Source: Selenomonas sp. (lineage in GTDB: Bacteria; Bacillota_C; Negativicutes; Selenomonadales; Selenomonadaceae). From it: a stretch of 64,000 nucleotides of DNA. Shown piece by piece: positions 18,601-26,336 of this stretch; within the stretch, counting starts at the first letter, position 1; the number at the start of each line of letters is the position of its first letter. The notes beneath the pieces are model-generated. The model did not search any database, was not told the DNA's origin, and worked only from the letters and a program-made list of their open reading frames with translations. The translations under genes were made by a program, and so were the position numbers. The stretch covers positions 1-64,000 of the forward strand of contig NZ_JAILPX010000063.1 in assembly GCF_024699275.1 (NCBI RefSeq), written 5' to 3'.

Positions 18601-19350
18601 GATGATGTAACCGGCATTATACCAATCGGAAGATTCCGGTACATCGGTCTGGTCACCCCAGACCTGCGGACTGGCCGGAGGTAAGTCCGCGTACCAATCG
18701 TAGAAGGAAAGGCCGGCGCCTCCCATAAGCTGCATGAACCGCAGACCGCCGGCATAGGAAAGCATGGATTTAGCCGGGATTACGGAAAAACCGAAATTCC
18801 GGTCAGGTCCATATTTGACGGCTGAGTGAATCATGGAAGCAGCCACGATCTCCGCAGCTTCGTCCCAGGTGGAGCGTACAAAGCCGCCCATACCCCGGGC
18901 TTCTTTGTACTTTTTCATCTTGACGGGGTCATTGGCAATGCTTTGCCAAGCTTCTAATACCGTTTTGTGTTTTTTCTTTGCCGCCCGCCAAAGTTCTGCC
19001 AGTTCACCCCGTAAGTAGGGATACTTAATGCGATGGGGGCTATAGAGATACCAGGAAAATGATGCTCCCCGGGGGCAGCCGCGGGGTTCAAAATCAGGCA
19101 TATTGGGACTGGTTTCCGGGTAATCGTGAATCTGATTTTCCCAGGCCACCAGACCATTCTTGACGTAGATATTCCAGCTGCAGGAACCCGTGCAGTTGAC
19201 GCCATGGGTGGAGTGAACGCACTTGTCAAAAGACCAGCGGTCCCGGTAGGTGTTCTCCCATTCCCGGCCCCCTTCATTCAGCTGTTGATGTCCACTGTCA
19301 GAATGTTCTTTCGGAACAAGATACTTGAACTTCTTAAAAATATTGCTCAC
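15673..19350 (-). CDS. narG: Respiratory nitrate reductase alpha subunit
   Basis: Catalytic molybdopterin subunit of 1225 residues reducing nitrate to nitrite on the cytoplasmic side. H49, C53, C57 and C92 occupy exactly the E. coli NarG positions for the FS0 cluster. YIITWGSNVPMTRTPDAHF holds the region of the aspartate that ligates molybdenum. Length matches the family. The start is GTG 19350 with GGGAGGG eight bases upstream. It heads narGHJI and is preceded by a TGTGA-N6-TCACT box about 78 bases upstream. Electrons likely come from the neighbouring formate dehydrogenase through menaquinone. Confidence 0.97.
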   Translation of the reverse strand: MSNIFKKFKYLVPKEHSDSGHQQLNEGGREWENTYRDRWSFDKCVHSTHGVNCTGSCSWNIYVKNGLVAWENQIHDYPETSPNMPDFEPRGCPRGASFSWYLYSPHRIKYPYLRGELAELWRAAKKKHKTVLEAWQSIANDPVKMKKYKEARGMGGFVRSTWDEAAEIVAASMIHSAVKYGPDRNFGFSVIPAKSMLSYAGGLRFMQLMGGAGLSFYDWYADLPPASPQVWGDQTDVPESSDWYNAGYIITWGSNVPMTRTPDAHFLVEARYKGTKVVSIAPDYAESTTVADTWIPLKVGSDAAMAMAMGHVILNEYYWGEPADFFVEYTRKYTDFPFLVRLEEKDGKYQATRFLNGQDMGRQDKHADFKHYVIDEKTGKLVVPNGTMGDRWDRKEKWNLKEENSDNGEAITPQLSVLGAMDKVVEIQLPYFGNERESRLLTRAVPAKRIKTPAGEILVTTVYDLTLANYAIDRGIGGEVAASYADDLPYTPKWQEKYTGVPMDTVIHTAREFADNSLKTKGRTMVIMGGGINHWFHADVVYRTILNLLLFVGAEGRNGGGWAHYVGQEKLRPAEGWQRVMTGLDWKKPPRLQNSTSFYYFATDQWRSDEVDMADLTAAGVKPRYRHAGDYNVLAARMGWLPSYPTFNKGGQQLHDEAKAAGMDVKKYIVNSLKDKSLHFAAEDPDDPANFPRNLFIWRNNLIGSSAKGHEYFLKYLLGTKNGLFAEEECPNRPAEIKWREAAELNQLNGAANGKLDLLIDLDFRMASSALYADVVLPTATWYEKDDLSSTDMHPFVHPFQAAVDPLWEAKSDWEIFKTLAKKVSEVAKEADVKPYHDVVAMPIQHDSEGEVAQAEGRIHDWSKGDGEPIPGKTMPNLIETELDFTKVYEKWIALGPGVSEKMGSLSMTWDSKPEYAEIGRRNGTIQNKDYISYGMPSIENARQAADAVLGLSTTTNGQVAVKAWKSLEKETGLTNLTKLAKDREAERFTFEQVAVQPRETITSPTFTGSNQNRRYTPFTTSVEELVPFRTITGRQSFFLDHEMIHEMGETMATYKPILDYLPIKNKLGGTKEITLKYLTPHNKWSTHSMYFDSQQLLTLFRGGQTVWFNEKDAAEIGVKDNDWVELYNHNGVVASRAVVSPRLPRGVVYMHHAQDRHINVPGSKISGTRAGTHNTPTRIHMKPTHMIGGYGQLSYGFNYYGPTGNQRDMYVVARKMEEVDWLED

Positions 19351-19420
19351 GTTAACATCCCTCCCAAATCATTTAACACAGATATTATTTGTTATTTTAT
19401 CGGACTAGTGATTTTTTTCA

Positions 19421-19436
19421 TGTGATAAACATCACT
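19421..19436 (-). promoter_or_regulatory. FNR box for narG
   Basis: TGTGA-TAAACA-TCACT, nine of ten matches to the TGTGA-N6-TCACA site used by Bacillus-type Fnr. Centre 78 bases upstream of the narG start, a distance consistent with an activator site. Confidence 0.72.
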
Positions 19437-19600
19437 GGACTGTGTTTTTTTAGAAGAATAGGAGCAAAAACGGGCATAAATGTTAGTAAAAATAGATATA
19501 AATATTGTTTATAATAACCTGTTTATCCAATAAATGATGGGGTTGTCAGAATTTGTGTTCTTTGTTAAGATGAACTCGTCGAAGGATTATTGTTTTATCT

Positions 19601-19616
19601 TGTGATATAAATCATC
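19601..19616 (+). promoter_or_regulatory. FNR-like box for fdhD
   Basis: TGTGA-TATAAA-TCATC, eight of ten matches to TGTGA-N6-TCACA, centred 76 bases before the fdhD start. Weaker than the narG box, but the same distance from its gene. Confidence 0.55.
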
Positions 19617-19684
19617 GAAATTATTAATAATGAATGCGAGAATAGACATAATCTTATGAAAAGAGAGACATAGGAGGGGAGTCT

Positions 19685-20467
19685 ATGGAGCCACGTCTGA
19701 AAGAATACGATTGGATGGCGGTACGCCGGTTTGTCATGGCGCAGGACAAATGGTTGGCAGATACAAAGCCTACCTCTATTGAGCAATTACTTAAGGTGGA
19801 GCTGAATGGGAAGATAATCAGTGAAGCGCTGTGCTCGCCGGGGGACAGGCTGGATTTAGCATTCGGCATGCTTGCCCAGCGGGGGTTATTGCAAAGTCTG
19901 GCGGAGGTGGTCAGCTGTGAGTTGGCTGGCGGGGTTAGCCGGGTACAGACAACGCCTTTGGCTCAGGCCAGGGCGCGTCACCGTGAGGATGATCCCCGCT
20001 ATTACAATCTGAGCCGTTTGCGAATCTGGCGGGGGCTGGAGGCTGCGGGGGATGATGTCCGTGTAGCAGCGGTTAAAGTCTTAAGAACAGCGAATACTCT
20101 GTTGGGAGAGCTGGCTGTCACTCACGAACGCACCAAAGGTGTCCATAGTGGTGTGCTTTATGATCCTGTGGCGGATGAGATTCTGGCCTTTCGGGAGGAC
20201 ATTGGCCGTCATAATGTCTTTGATAAGCTTCATGGCTGGGCTATTCGCCAGGATGTGGATTTAGCAGATAAGCTGCTGGTATTCAGTGGCCGTTGCTCCA
20301 CAGAAATGATCTTAAAGCTTTGGCGCATGGGGTGCAGGCTGGTGCTGGCCAAGTCCGTGCCGACGACGTTATCGTTGGAATTGGCGGAAAAACTGGGGAT
20401 AACTCTGATGGCCAGGCTGACTCGTGATGGTTTTTCCGTCTATACGCACCCGGAAAGAGTGTATTGA
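19685..20467 (+). CDS. fdhD: FdhD-like formate dehydrogenase accessory protein lacking the CxxC loop
   Basis: Protein of 260 residues of the FdhD family, which transfers sulfur from a cysteine desulfurase to the Mo/W-bis-MGD cofactor. Conserved parts are present: KGVHSGVLYD, REDIGRHNVFDKLHGW, SGRCSTEMI and a C-terminal TLMARLTRDGFSVYTHPER. The mobile loop that in E. coli carries CGVCG (C121, C124) is replaced by cysteine-free sequence (about residues 85-130). The remaining cysteines do not form a CxxC pair. It may use another sulfur relay or serve only cofactor binding. ATG 19685 has AGGAGGGGAG upstream. It precedes the formate dehydrogenase operon. Confidence 0.85.
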   Translation: MEPRLKEYDWMAVRRFVMAQDKWLADTKPTSIEQLLKVELNGKIISEALCSPGDRLDLAFGMLAQRGLLQSLAEVVSCELAGGVSRVQTTPLAQARARHREDDPRYYNLSRLRIWRGLEAAGDDVRVAAVKVLRTANTLLGELAVTHERTKGVHSGVLYDPVADEILAFREDIGRHNVFDKLHGWAIRQDVDLADKLLVFSGRCSTEMILKLWRMGCRLVLAKSVPTTLSLELAEKLGITLMARLTRDGFSVYTHPERVY

Positions 20468-20671
20468 AGTATTGTTTTTCGGAAGATAATGTGATTACTT
20501 GTATTGTATGCAAAAAAAAATTATTTGTCCCGATACTTTTTTTACATAAAACCATAAACAGTTTTTATTAAATATTATTGATATAATTTGTTGTATTAAT
20601 AATAAAGACGATGGACTGGGTATGATTTTATAGATGAACGCAATGTGTATTGTAAGAAGGAGGAAGTTTTG

Positions 20672-23600
20672 ATGGATTTGAGCAGACGCGACTTCTTGAA
20701 GGCCACGGGGCTTTCAGGTGTGGGGCTTGCTTTAGCGAGTCTGGGCCTTGATATGCCTAAAGTGAAGGCGGCCGCTAAGGAATTCAAGCTTAAGGGGGCT
20801 CGGGAGTTTACTTCAATCTGTCATTTCTGCGCTTGCGGGTGTGGCGTAATTGGTTATGTGAAGGATGAAAAGCTGATCCAGCTGGAAGGTGCTGTAGACA
20901 GTCCAATCAATCGTGGTGCCCTCTGCAGCAAGGGACTGGGCTATGCCCATATCCCAAATTCCAAGGAGCGGGCTACCAAACCATTGTACCGTGCTCCCGG
21001 CAGTGATCACTGGGAGGAAATCAGTTGGGATGAGGCCATTGATAAGGCTGCCCATGCCATGAAGAATGCCCGGGAGAAGGGGTGGAAGCAGACTGAGAAA
21101 ATCGATGGCAAGACCTATGAAGTGCGCCGTACCGATGGACTGAGCTTTATTGGTGGTTCGCAGATTAATAATGAAGAATGTTATCAGAATATCAAGATGG
21201 CCCGTGCGCTGGGGGTTGTTTATATTGACAATCAGACTCGTGTCTGTCATGCCAATACGCCGCCGGCTATGGGTGCTGCCTTTGGCCGCGGTGCCATGAC
21301 CAATCCTTGGTGTGATATCAAGAATACCCATTTGATTTGGATAGAAGGTTCCAATCTGGCAGAATGCCATCCCATGGGGCTGAAAAATGTCATGGCAGCC
21401 CGCGAGAAAAATGGTTCCAGGATTGTGCATGTGGATACCCGCTTTACACGAACCTCCAAAATTGCCGATGATTTTTTCCAGGTGCGTCCAGGAACGGATA
21501 TCGTCTTTATGGGGCATATCATTCATGAAATGCTGGCTACGGGCAAGTTCAATAAGGAATATGTACTGCAAAATACCAATGGTGCCTGTTTGTTACGGGA
21601 TGATTTCCGGTTTGATGATGGCTTGTTCTCGGGTTATGATGCAGAGAAGAAAGCCTATACCAATAAGGAAAGCTGGGGGTATGCGCTGGGGGCTGACGGC
21701 AAACCGCAGAAGGCTGCAGAACTATTTGCCCCGAATACGGTACTTTCCCGGCTGAAGGAATTCTATAGCCGCTACACTCTGGAAATGGTTGTGAATATCA
21801 CGGGCATGAAGGAAGAGGACGTTAAGCGGGCTACGGATATCTGGCTCGATAACGATAAGCCTGCTATCATCATGTATGCTTTGGGGATGACGCAGCATAC
21901 TGTTGGGGTACAGAATATCCGTTGCTTTACCATTATGCAGCTTTTGAAGGGGAATATCGGCATTCCAGGCGGCGGCGTTATTGCCATGCGGGGCCAGCCG
22001 AATGTACAGGCTTCTACGGATTTTGGTATCGAGTTCAATATGCAGCCGGGGTATCTTGTGCATCCGACCCATCAGACACCAGATCTCAAGTCCTGGACGG
22101 ATGCTTATGGTACCTTCCGGCGCAAGTGGTATGTGAACATGACTAAGGCTTGGTTCGGGGAACATGCTACTGCCGAGAATGGATATGGCTTTGATTTTGG
22201 CGCAATCCGCAATGGCAATCATCCAGATTCCATCTATGCTATCTTTGAGGATGCCTGGCGCGGTACCATGCATGCGCTGTATCTTTGCGGGCAGAACCCC
22301 CATGTGACCAATGCGAATGCTGGTATGGTACATGATGGTCTTTGTAAGATGGATTCTTTGATTGTGCAGGATATCTTTGTCAATGAGACTGCAGAATTTT
22401 GGAATCGTCCCGGCGATAATCCAGCCGATATCCGTACAGAAGTCATCTTTTTGCCCGCCTGTTCTTATCTGGAGCGGGAAGGATCAATCACCAATTCCAT
22501 GCGCCTCATTCAGTGGCGGATGCAGGGGCCGAAGCCTTTGGGGGATTCCAAACCGGATTATGAAATCAACGATATGCTCTGGAAGCGGATTGTGGAGCTT
22601 TATCAGGATTCCACGGATAAGAAGGATGACCCCATTAAGTTTATGACCTGGAATTATTCCCAGGAAAACTATATCGAAGATCTGATGAAGGAAATCAGCG
22701 GCTATGATGTTGCTACAGGCCGTTTGGTCAATGGCATAGGGGAACTCAAGGACAATGGTGAGACTGCCTCGGGTATGTGGATCTATGCCGGCTATATCAG
22801 TCGTGAGGGCAATCGTGCGAAACGGCGCGGCCAGGCGGATCCCGGTGATATAGGAATCTTCCCTGAGTTCGGTTGGGCTTGGCCGGATAATATTCATATC
22901 CTTTATAACCGAGCCTCTTGTAATCCTGACGGTTCGCCTAAGGACAAGGAGCATCCGCTGGTTTGGTGGGATGCGGCAGCTGGCAAATGGACTGGCTATG
23001 ATGTGCCGGATGTAGGCAATCGCATGGCCGGTCCGGATACACCGGATGGCCAAAAGCCCTTCCGCATGAACGGTGAGGGAATTGCCCGCATCTTTGCTGC
23101 TACCTATAAGGATAAGAATCCCGACGGACAGACAAGAGATGCTTCTTCTACGCCGGTGGATGGTCCCATACCGGAATTCTATGAGCCCTTCGAAAGTCCC
23201 ACCCATAATGCTTTGCATAAAAATGACAACGCCCAGAGCAATCCCTGTATCCAGTATCCGCGCGTGCCGGAAAAACAACCCATTGGCACGAAGGATAAGT
23301 TCCCCTATGTACTGACCAGTTCTGGCTTAGCGGAGCATTGGTGCTCTGGTACGGTAACCCGTAATATTCCCTGGCTTAATGAGCTGGTAAAGGAACCCTT
23401 TGTGGAAATCAGTGAGCAGCTATCTAAGCAATTGGGCATTAAGATGGGGGATAAGGTCAAGGTAAGTTCAGCCCGTGGCAATGTTACCGTTAAGGCCATG
23501 GTGACGAAGCGCGCTCAGCCCCTGACGATTAATGGCGAGGAGACACATATGGTCTGGATGCCTTATAGCTGGGGATTCAAAGGGCTATCCCAGGGGCCGA

Positions 23601-23689
23601 GCACCAATTATCTGACCATTGATGCATTGGATCCAAATTCTCAGGAACAGGAATTTAAGGCTTGCCTGGTCAATATTGTGAAAGCATAA
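20672..23689 (+). CDS. fdnG: Tat-exported formate dehydrogenase alpha subunit (Cys form)
   Basis: Catalytic molybdopterin subunit of about 1005 residues, oxidising formate outside the cytoplasmic membrane. The Tat signal is MDLSRRDFLKATG and on. Cluster ligands are C50, C53, C57 and C85. The active site reads DNQTRVCHANT: C192 stands where E. coli FdnG has selenocysteine, followed by the conserved H193; FGRGAMTNPW follows. I chose ATG 20672 because AAGGAGG lies eight bases upstream and the twin-arginine motif then sits at the N-terminus; an upstream GTG at 20645 is less likely. First gene of fdnG-fdhE-fdnH-fdnI. Confidence 0.95.
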   Translation: MDLSRRDFLKATGLSGVGLALASLGLDMPKVKAAAKEFKLKGAREFTSICHFCACGCGVIGYVKDEKLIQLEGAVDSPINRGALCSKGLGYAHIPNSKERATKPLYRAPGSDHWEEISWDEAIDKAAHAMKNAREKGWKQTEKIDGKTYEVRRTDGLSFIGGSQINNEECYQNIKMARALGVVYIDNQTRVCHANTPPAMGAAFGRGAMTNPWCDIKNTHLIWIEGSNLAECHPMGLKNVMAAREKNGSRIVHVDTRFTRTSKIADDFFQVRPGTDIVFMGHIIHEMLATGKFNKEYVLQNTNGACLLRDDFRFDDGLFSGYDAEKKAYTNKESWGYALGADGKPQKAAELFAPNTVLSRLKEFYSRYTLEMVVNITGMKEEDVKRATDIWLDNDKPAIIMYALGMTQHTVGVQNIRCFTIMQLLKGNIGIPGGGVIAMRGQPNVQASTDFGIEFNMQPGYLVHPTHQTPDLKSWTDAYGTFRRKWYVNMTKAWFGEHATAENGYGFDFGAIRNGNHPDSIYAIFEDAWRGTMHALYLCGQNPHVTNANAGMVHDGLCKMDSLIVQDIFVNETAEFWNRPGDNPADIRTEVIFLPACSYLEREGSITNSMRLIQWRMQGPKPLGDSKPDYEINDMLWKRIVELYQDSTDKKDDPIKFMTWNYSQENYIEDLMKEISGYDVATGRLVNGIGELKDNGETASGMWIYAGYISREGNRAKRRGQADPGDIGIFPEFGWAWPDNIHILYNRASCNPDGSPKDKEHPLVWWDAAAGKWTGYDVPDVGNRMAGPDTPDGQKPFRMNGEGIARIFAATYKDKNPDGQTRDASSTPVDGPIPEFYEPFESPTHNALHKNDNAQSNPCIQYPRVPEKQPIGTKDKFPYVLTSSGLAEHWCSGTVTRNIPWLNELVKEPFVEISEQLSKQLGIKMGDKVKVSSARGNVTVKAMVTKRAQPLTINGEETHMVWMPYSWGFKGLSQGPSTNYLTIDALDPNSQEQEFKACLVNIVKA

Positions 23690-23697
23690 CGAGGTAA

Positions 23698-23844
23698 GAA
23701 AATGTTCCCTATCGTATCGGTGGAGATACGAATAACAAACTGGGTGATGAGCAGGTCTTCTGCCCAGTTGAAACGCCCGGAGAAAGTTTTGTCTACGACG
23801 AAACTGGAAAAGGTGTTATAGAAGATAACTTTGTGACGATATAG
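23698..23844 (+). pseudogene. Start-less protein-like frame between fdnG and fdhE
   Basis: This 165-base gap holds a 48-codon open frame from the TAA at 23695 to a TAG at 23842. It reads ENVPYRIGGDTNNKLGDEQV, then FCPVETPGESFVYDETGKGV, then IEDNFVTI. Composition and codon use look like real protein, but there is no ATG, GTG or TTG near its beginning. It is in a different frame from fdnG. It may be the tail of a lost gene or a non-standard start. An overlapping 39-codon ORF in another frame (ATG 23702 to TAG 23821, GAGG upstream) looks less protein-like. Family not recognised. Confidence 0.35.
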
Positions 23845-23854
23845 GAGACTGTTT

Positions 23855-24715
23855 ATGAAACCAGTAAAGAAATCACCGCTGGATGAATATCTGCAAAAAC
23901 ATCCTTTCCTGGAGGAAACAGCTCAGCTGCATTTGGCAATGGAGACAATTCTGAAGAACGAGATTACGCCGGTTTCATTTCCTGCTGTCGGAGAAATCAT
24001 AAAGCTGGTTAAGGATGGTGTATCCCTGCTGCAACAGGAGAGTTTGCAGGTACAGGTGGCCCGGGCGGCTGCTAGCGGGTTGGCAGACTGGCTGTTGGCC
24101 CTTAAGGGGATGCCGGCGCCAGAGCCGATGTTGTCGGCTGTCAGGGATTGGCATGTACGGACGGAGGTAGCAGCTGTTGTAGATCGCGAAAAGTTTTTTT
24201 TCAGCCTGTTGCGACAGGATGAGAAAGAAATTGCCCAATATGCGGCAGAACAGCAGGTAAATGCAGCCGTGGTCAGAATCTTGGGCTGGCAGATCATAGA
24301 CCTGTTGATACCAGCAGCGGTGAAGGATGTGTCTTTGTGGCAGGCGGCTGGCTGGATGCGGAATTACTGTCCGGTCTGCGGTCGCCAGCCGGTTATGGCA
24401 CAACTGCGCAAGGAGCAGGAGGGGCGCGCCCGGGTTCTGACATGCGATGGCTGTCATACCATTTGGCCTTATGTTCGCATCGGCTGTGTCTACTGTGGCA
24501 ATGAAGATCTTAAGCAGATGCATGTCCTGGAACCGGAGGGGGAGGCAGATATGCGCCTTGATGTCTGTGATCTGTGCCATAACTATTTGAAAACCTATGT
24601 TGCCGAAGGGGCTGAGGAGGTTTATCTGCAGGACTGGGCAACGCTCCATCTTGATTTTCTCGGTGAAGAGAAGAACCTCCGGAAAAAAGGAAGCGTAATA
24701 CTAGCGGATTCCTGA
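23855..24715 (+). CDS. fdhE: Formate dehydrogenase accessory protein FdhE
   Basis: Redox-type chaperone of 286 residues needed for assembly of membrane-bound formate dehydrogenases in aerobic and anaerobic enterobacteria. Four zinc- or iron-type CxxC pairs are seen: CPVC, CDGC, CVYC and CDLC, between about residues 172 and 245. The rest is helical. It sits between the alpha and beta subunit genes, which marks it as part of the enzyme operon. ATG 23855 follows AGGAGA. The family assignment is firm. Confidence 0.94.
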   Translation: MKPVKKSPLDEYLQKHPFLEETAQLHLAMETILKNEITPVSFPAVGEIIKLVKDGVSLLQQESLQVQVARAAASGLADWLLALKGMPAPEPMLSAVRDWHVRTEVAAVVDREKFFFSLLRQDEKEIAQYAAEQQVNAAVVRILGWQIIDLLIPAAVKDVSLWQAAGWMRNYCPVCGRQPVMAQLRKEQEGRARVLTCDGCHTIWPYVRIGCVYCGNEDLKQMHVLEPEGEADMRLDVCDLCHNYLKTYVAEGAEEVYLQDWATLHLDFLGEEKNLRKKGSVILADS

Positions 24716-24740
24716 TGTATGTATTGAAAGGAGAACTACC

Positions 24741-25523
24741 ATGGCACAAGAAATTACTATGCTGCATGATGTGGCACGTTGCAGTGCCTGCCGCGCCTGT
24801 ATGGTGGCTTGTAAACAGTGGCACGATTTGCCGGCAGATATGTCCACCCCATTTGAGGGGCAATATCAATCCCATAAAGATCTGACCTCTACGACCTGGA
24901 ATCTTATCCAGATGCATGAACGAGTGGATGGTGCTGGAAAATTTCATTGGGATTTCTTTAAGAAGCAATGTATGCATTGTGGTGACCCGGCCTGTATGAA
25001 TGGCTGTCCAGAAGAGGCCATTGAGAAAAAGGCTGGTGGTGCTGTCGTCATCAATCCGGATAAATGCGTAGGCTGTGGTTATTGTACGGCTAACTGTCCC
25101 TTTGGCATTCCTAAAGTGGATGCGGAAAGTCATAAATCGACCAAATGTGATTTATGTTATGACCGTATTGCTGAGGGGATGGAACCGGCTTGTTCCAAAA
25201 CTTGTACGGCGGATGCTATTCGTTTTGGTTCACAGGCGGATATGCTGGCGCGGGCCCAGGAACGGGTGGATATTTTGAGGGCTGAGGGACATCCAGATGC
25301 GAATGTCTATAATCCCCAAGGGGTAGGCGGAGTACATATGGTGTATGTATTGCCGGAGAAACCAGCTGTTTACGGGTTACCGGAGAATCCCCAGACGCCG
25401 GCATCCATCAATATATGGAAAGATGTTGTGCGTCCCGTGGGTAAGATTGCCGGTGTTGGTGCTATCGCTGGAGTCCTAGGTTTGACGGCCCTTACCGCCA
25501 TGCGGGGAAAGGGGGATAAATAA
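24741..25523 (+). CDS. fdnH: Formate dehydrogenase iron-sulfur (beta) subunit
   Basis: Four-cluster ferredoxin-like subunit of 260 residues. Cysteine groups: CSACRACMVACK, CMHCGDPACMNGCP, CVGCGYCTANCP and CDLCYDR with CSKTC. A single hydrophobic helix near the C-terminus (about 230-252, IAGVGAIAGVLGLTALTAM) should anchor it beside the gamma subunit with the clusters outside. It carries electrons from FdnG to the b-type cytochrome. AAAGGAG precedes the ATG; fdnI begins one base after its stop. Confidence 0.94.
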   Translation: MAQEITMLHDVARCSACRACMVACKQWHDLPADMSTPFEGQYQSHKDLTSTTWNLIQMHERVDGAGKFHWDFFKKQCMHCGDPACMNGCPEEAIEKKAGGAVVINPDKCVGCGYCTANCPFGIPKVDAESHKSTKCDLCYDRIAEGMEPACSKTCTADAIRFGSQADMLARAQERVDILRAEGHPDANVYNPQGVGGVHMVYVLPEKPAVYGLPENPQTPASINIWKDVVRPVGKIAGVGAIAGVLGLTALTAMRGKGDK

Positions 25524-25524
25524 G

Positions 25525-26214
25525 ATGTTGGTCAATAAAAAATACGTTAAACGCCATACCAAGGGTTTTGTTTACCTCCATTGGATTAATGCCCTATGCT
25601 TCTTTATGTTGTTCCTGACGGCCTTACCTTTATACGCGGATACGTTTAGATTTTTGTATGATTTATTGGGGGCCAGGACATTGCAGAATGCCCATCGCTT
25701 TTTTGCGGTAATCTTTGTCCTGAATCCCATTGTGGGCCTGATTACAGCCCGGGAGGGAATCTGGCGCATGTTTTCAGAAGTGTTGAAGTTTAATGGGAAG
25801 GACATCACGTTCCTAATCAAATTTCCGCTGGAGCTTATCGGTAAACATCCGGAGGGCGTTCCTAAACAGGGATTCTACAATGGTGGTGAACGCATGAATA
25901 TTGCCTTGCAGTTGGCTACCTGGGGCGTATTGGTGGGCTCTGGTGCACTGCTTTGGTTTGGTGAAGGGCTCATTGATAACAGCATAAGGGCATGGATGAT
26001 TCCTTTGCATAGTCTTTGTGCTGGTATTGGTTTTGCTGGTTCGATCGGTCATATCTACCTGGCTTTGGTGGCCAATCCGGATTCCGTTCATGGTATGCAG
26101 GATGGTACGATTAAGGTGGATTATGCCAATGTTCATCATGGAGAGTGGATTGATGATATGGTGAGGGATGGTAAAATCAATCGACAGGAATTGAATGACG
26201 CATTGAAGCGTTGA
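25525..26214 (+). CDS. fdnI: Formate dehydrogenase cytochrome b (gamma) subunit
   Basis: Membrane diheme cytochrome of 229 residues with four hydrophobic segments, delivering electrons from formate to menaquinone. Candidate heme histidines are in YLHWINAL, NAHRFFAV and GSIGHIYLA, as in the FdnI/FdoI group. With NarGHI it can form a proton-motive formate:nitrate redox loop. GGGGGATAAA precedes the ATG. Last gene of the operon; a long hairpin follows. Confidence 0.93.
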   Translation: MLVNKKYVKRHTKGFVYLHWINALCFFMLFLTALPLYADTFRFLYDLLGARTLQNAHRFFAVIFVLNPIVGLITAREGIWRMFSEVLKFNGKDITFLIKFPLELIGKHPEGVPKQGFYNGGERMNIALQLATWGVLVGSGALLWFGEGLIDNSIRAWMIPLHSLCAGIGFAGSIGHIYLALVANPDSVHGMQDGTIKVDYANVHHGEWIDDMVRDGKINRQELNDALKR

Positions 26215-26240
26215 TGGAAAAGAAACTGAAGGCATTTAGG

Positions 26241-26286
26241 AAATCTCACAATGGTGTGATATTTGTCACACCGTTGTGAGATTTTT
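26241..26286 (+). terminator. Terminator of fdnGEHI with an embedded TGTGA-N6-TCACA box
   Basis: Arms AAATCTCACAATGGTGTGA (26241-26259) and TCACACCGTTGTGAGATTT (26266-26284), loop TATTTG, one G-U pair, T-rich end. The centre (26255-26270) is a perfect TGTGA-TATTTG-TCACA, the Fnr consensus, 74 bases before the chemoreceptor start. It can be a terminator, an Fnr site, or both. Confidence 0.85.
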
Positions 26287-26336
26287 CTTGCTATAATGAA
26301 ATAAATTGGGGATAGTGGATGTATGGATAAAAGGAT

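Larger units (their letters stand above)
19351..19684. other. Divergent narG/fdhD control region
   Basis: A 334-bp AT-rich gap between the divergent narG and fdhD starts. It contains no gene and two FNR-type boxes, each 76-78 bases from the start it faces; these are listed separately. Confidence 0.7.

Noticed and set aside
20645..20671. N-terminal extension of FdnG from GTG 20645
   Set aside because: It runs through the ribosome site and would push the Tat motif inward.
23702..23821. 39-codon ORF with GAGG upstream, or a riboswitch, between fdnG and fdhE
   Set aside because: Hairpins there are modest, no known riboswitch core was recognised, and the overlapping frame at 23698 looks more like protein.
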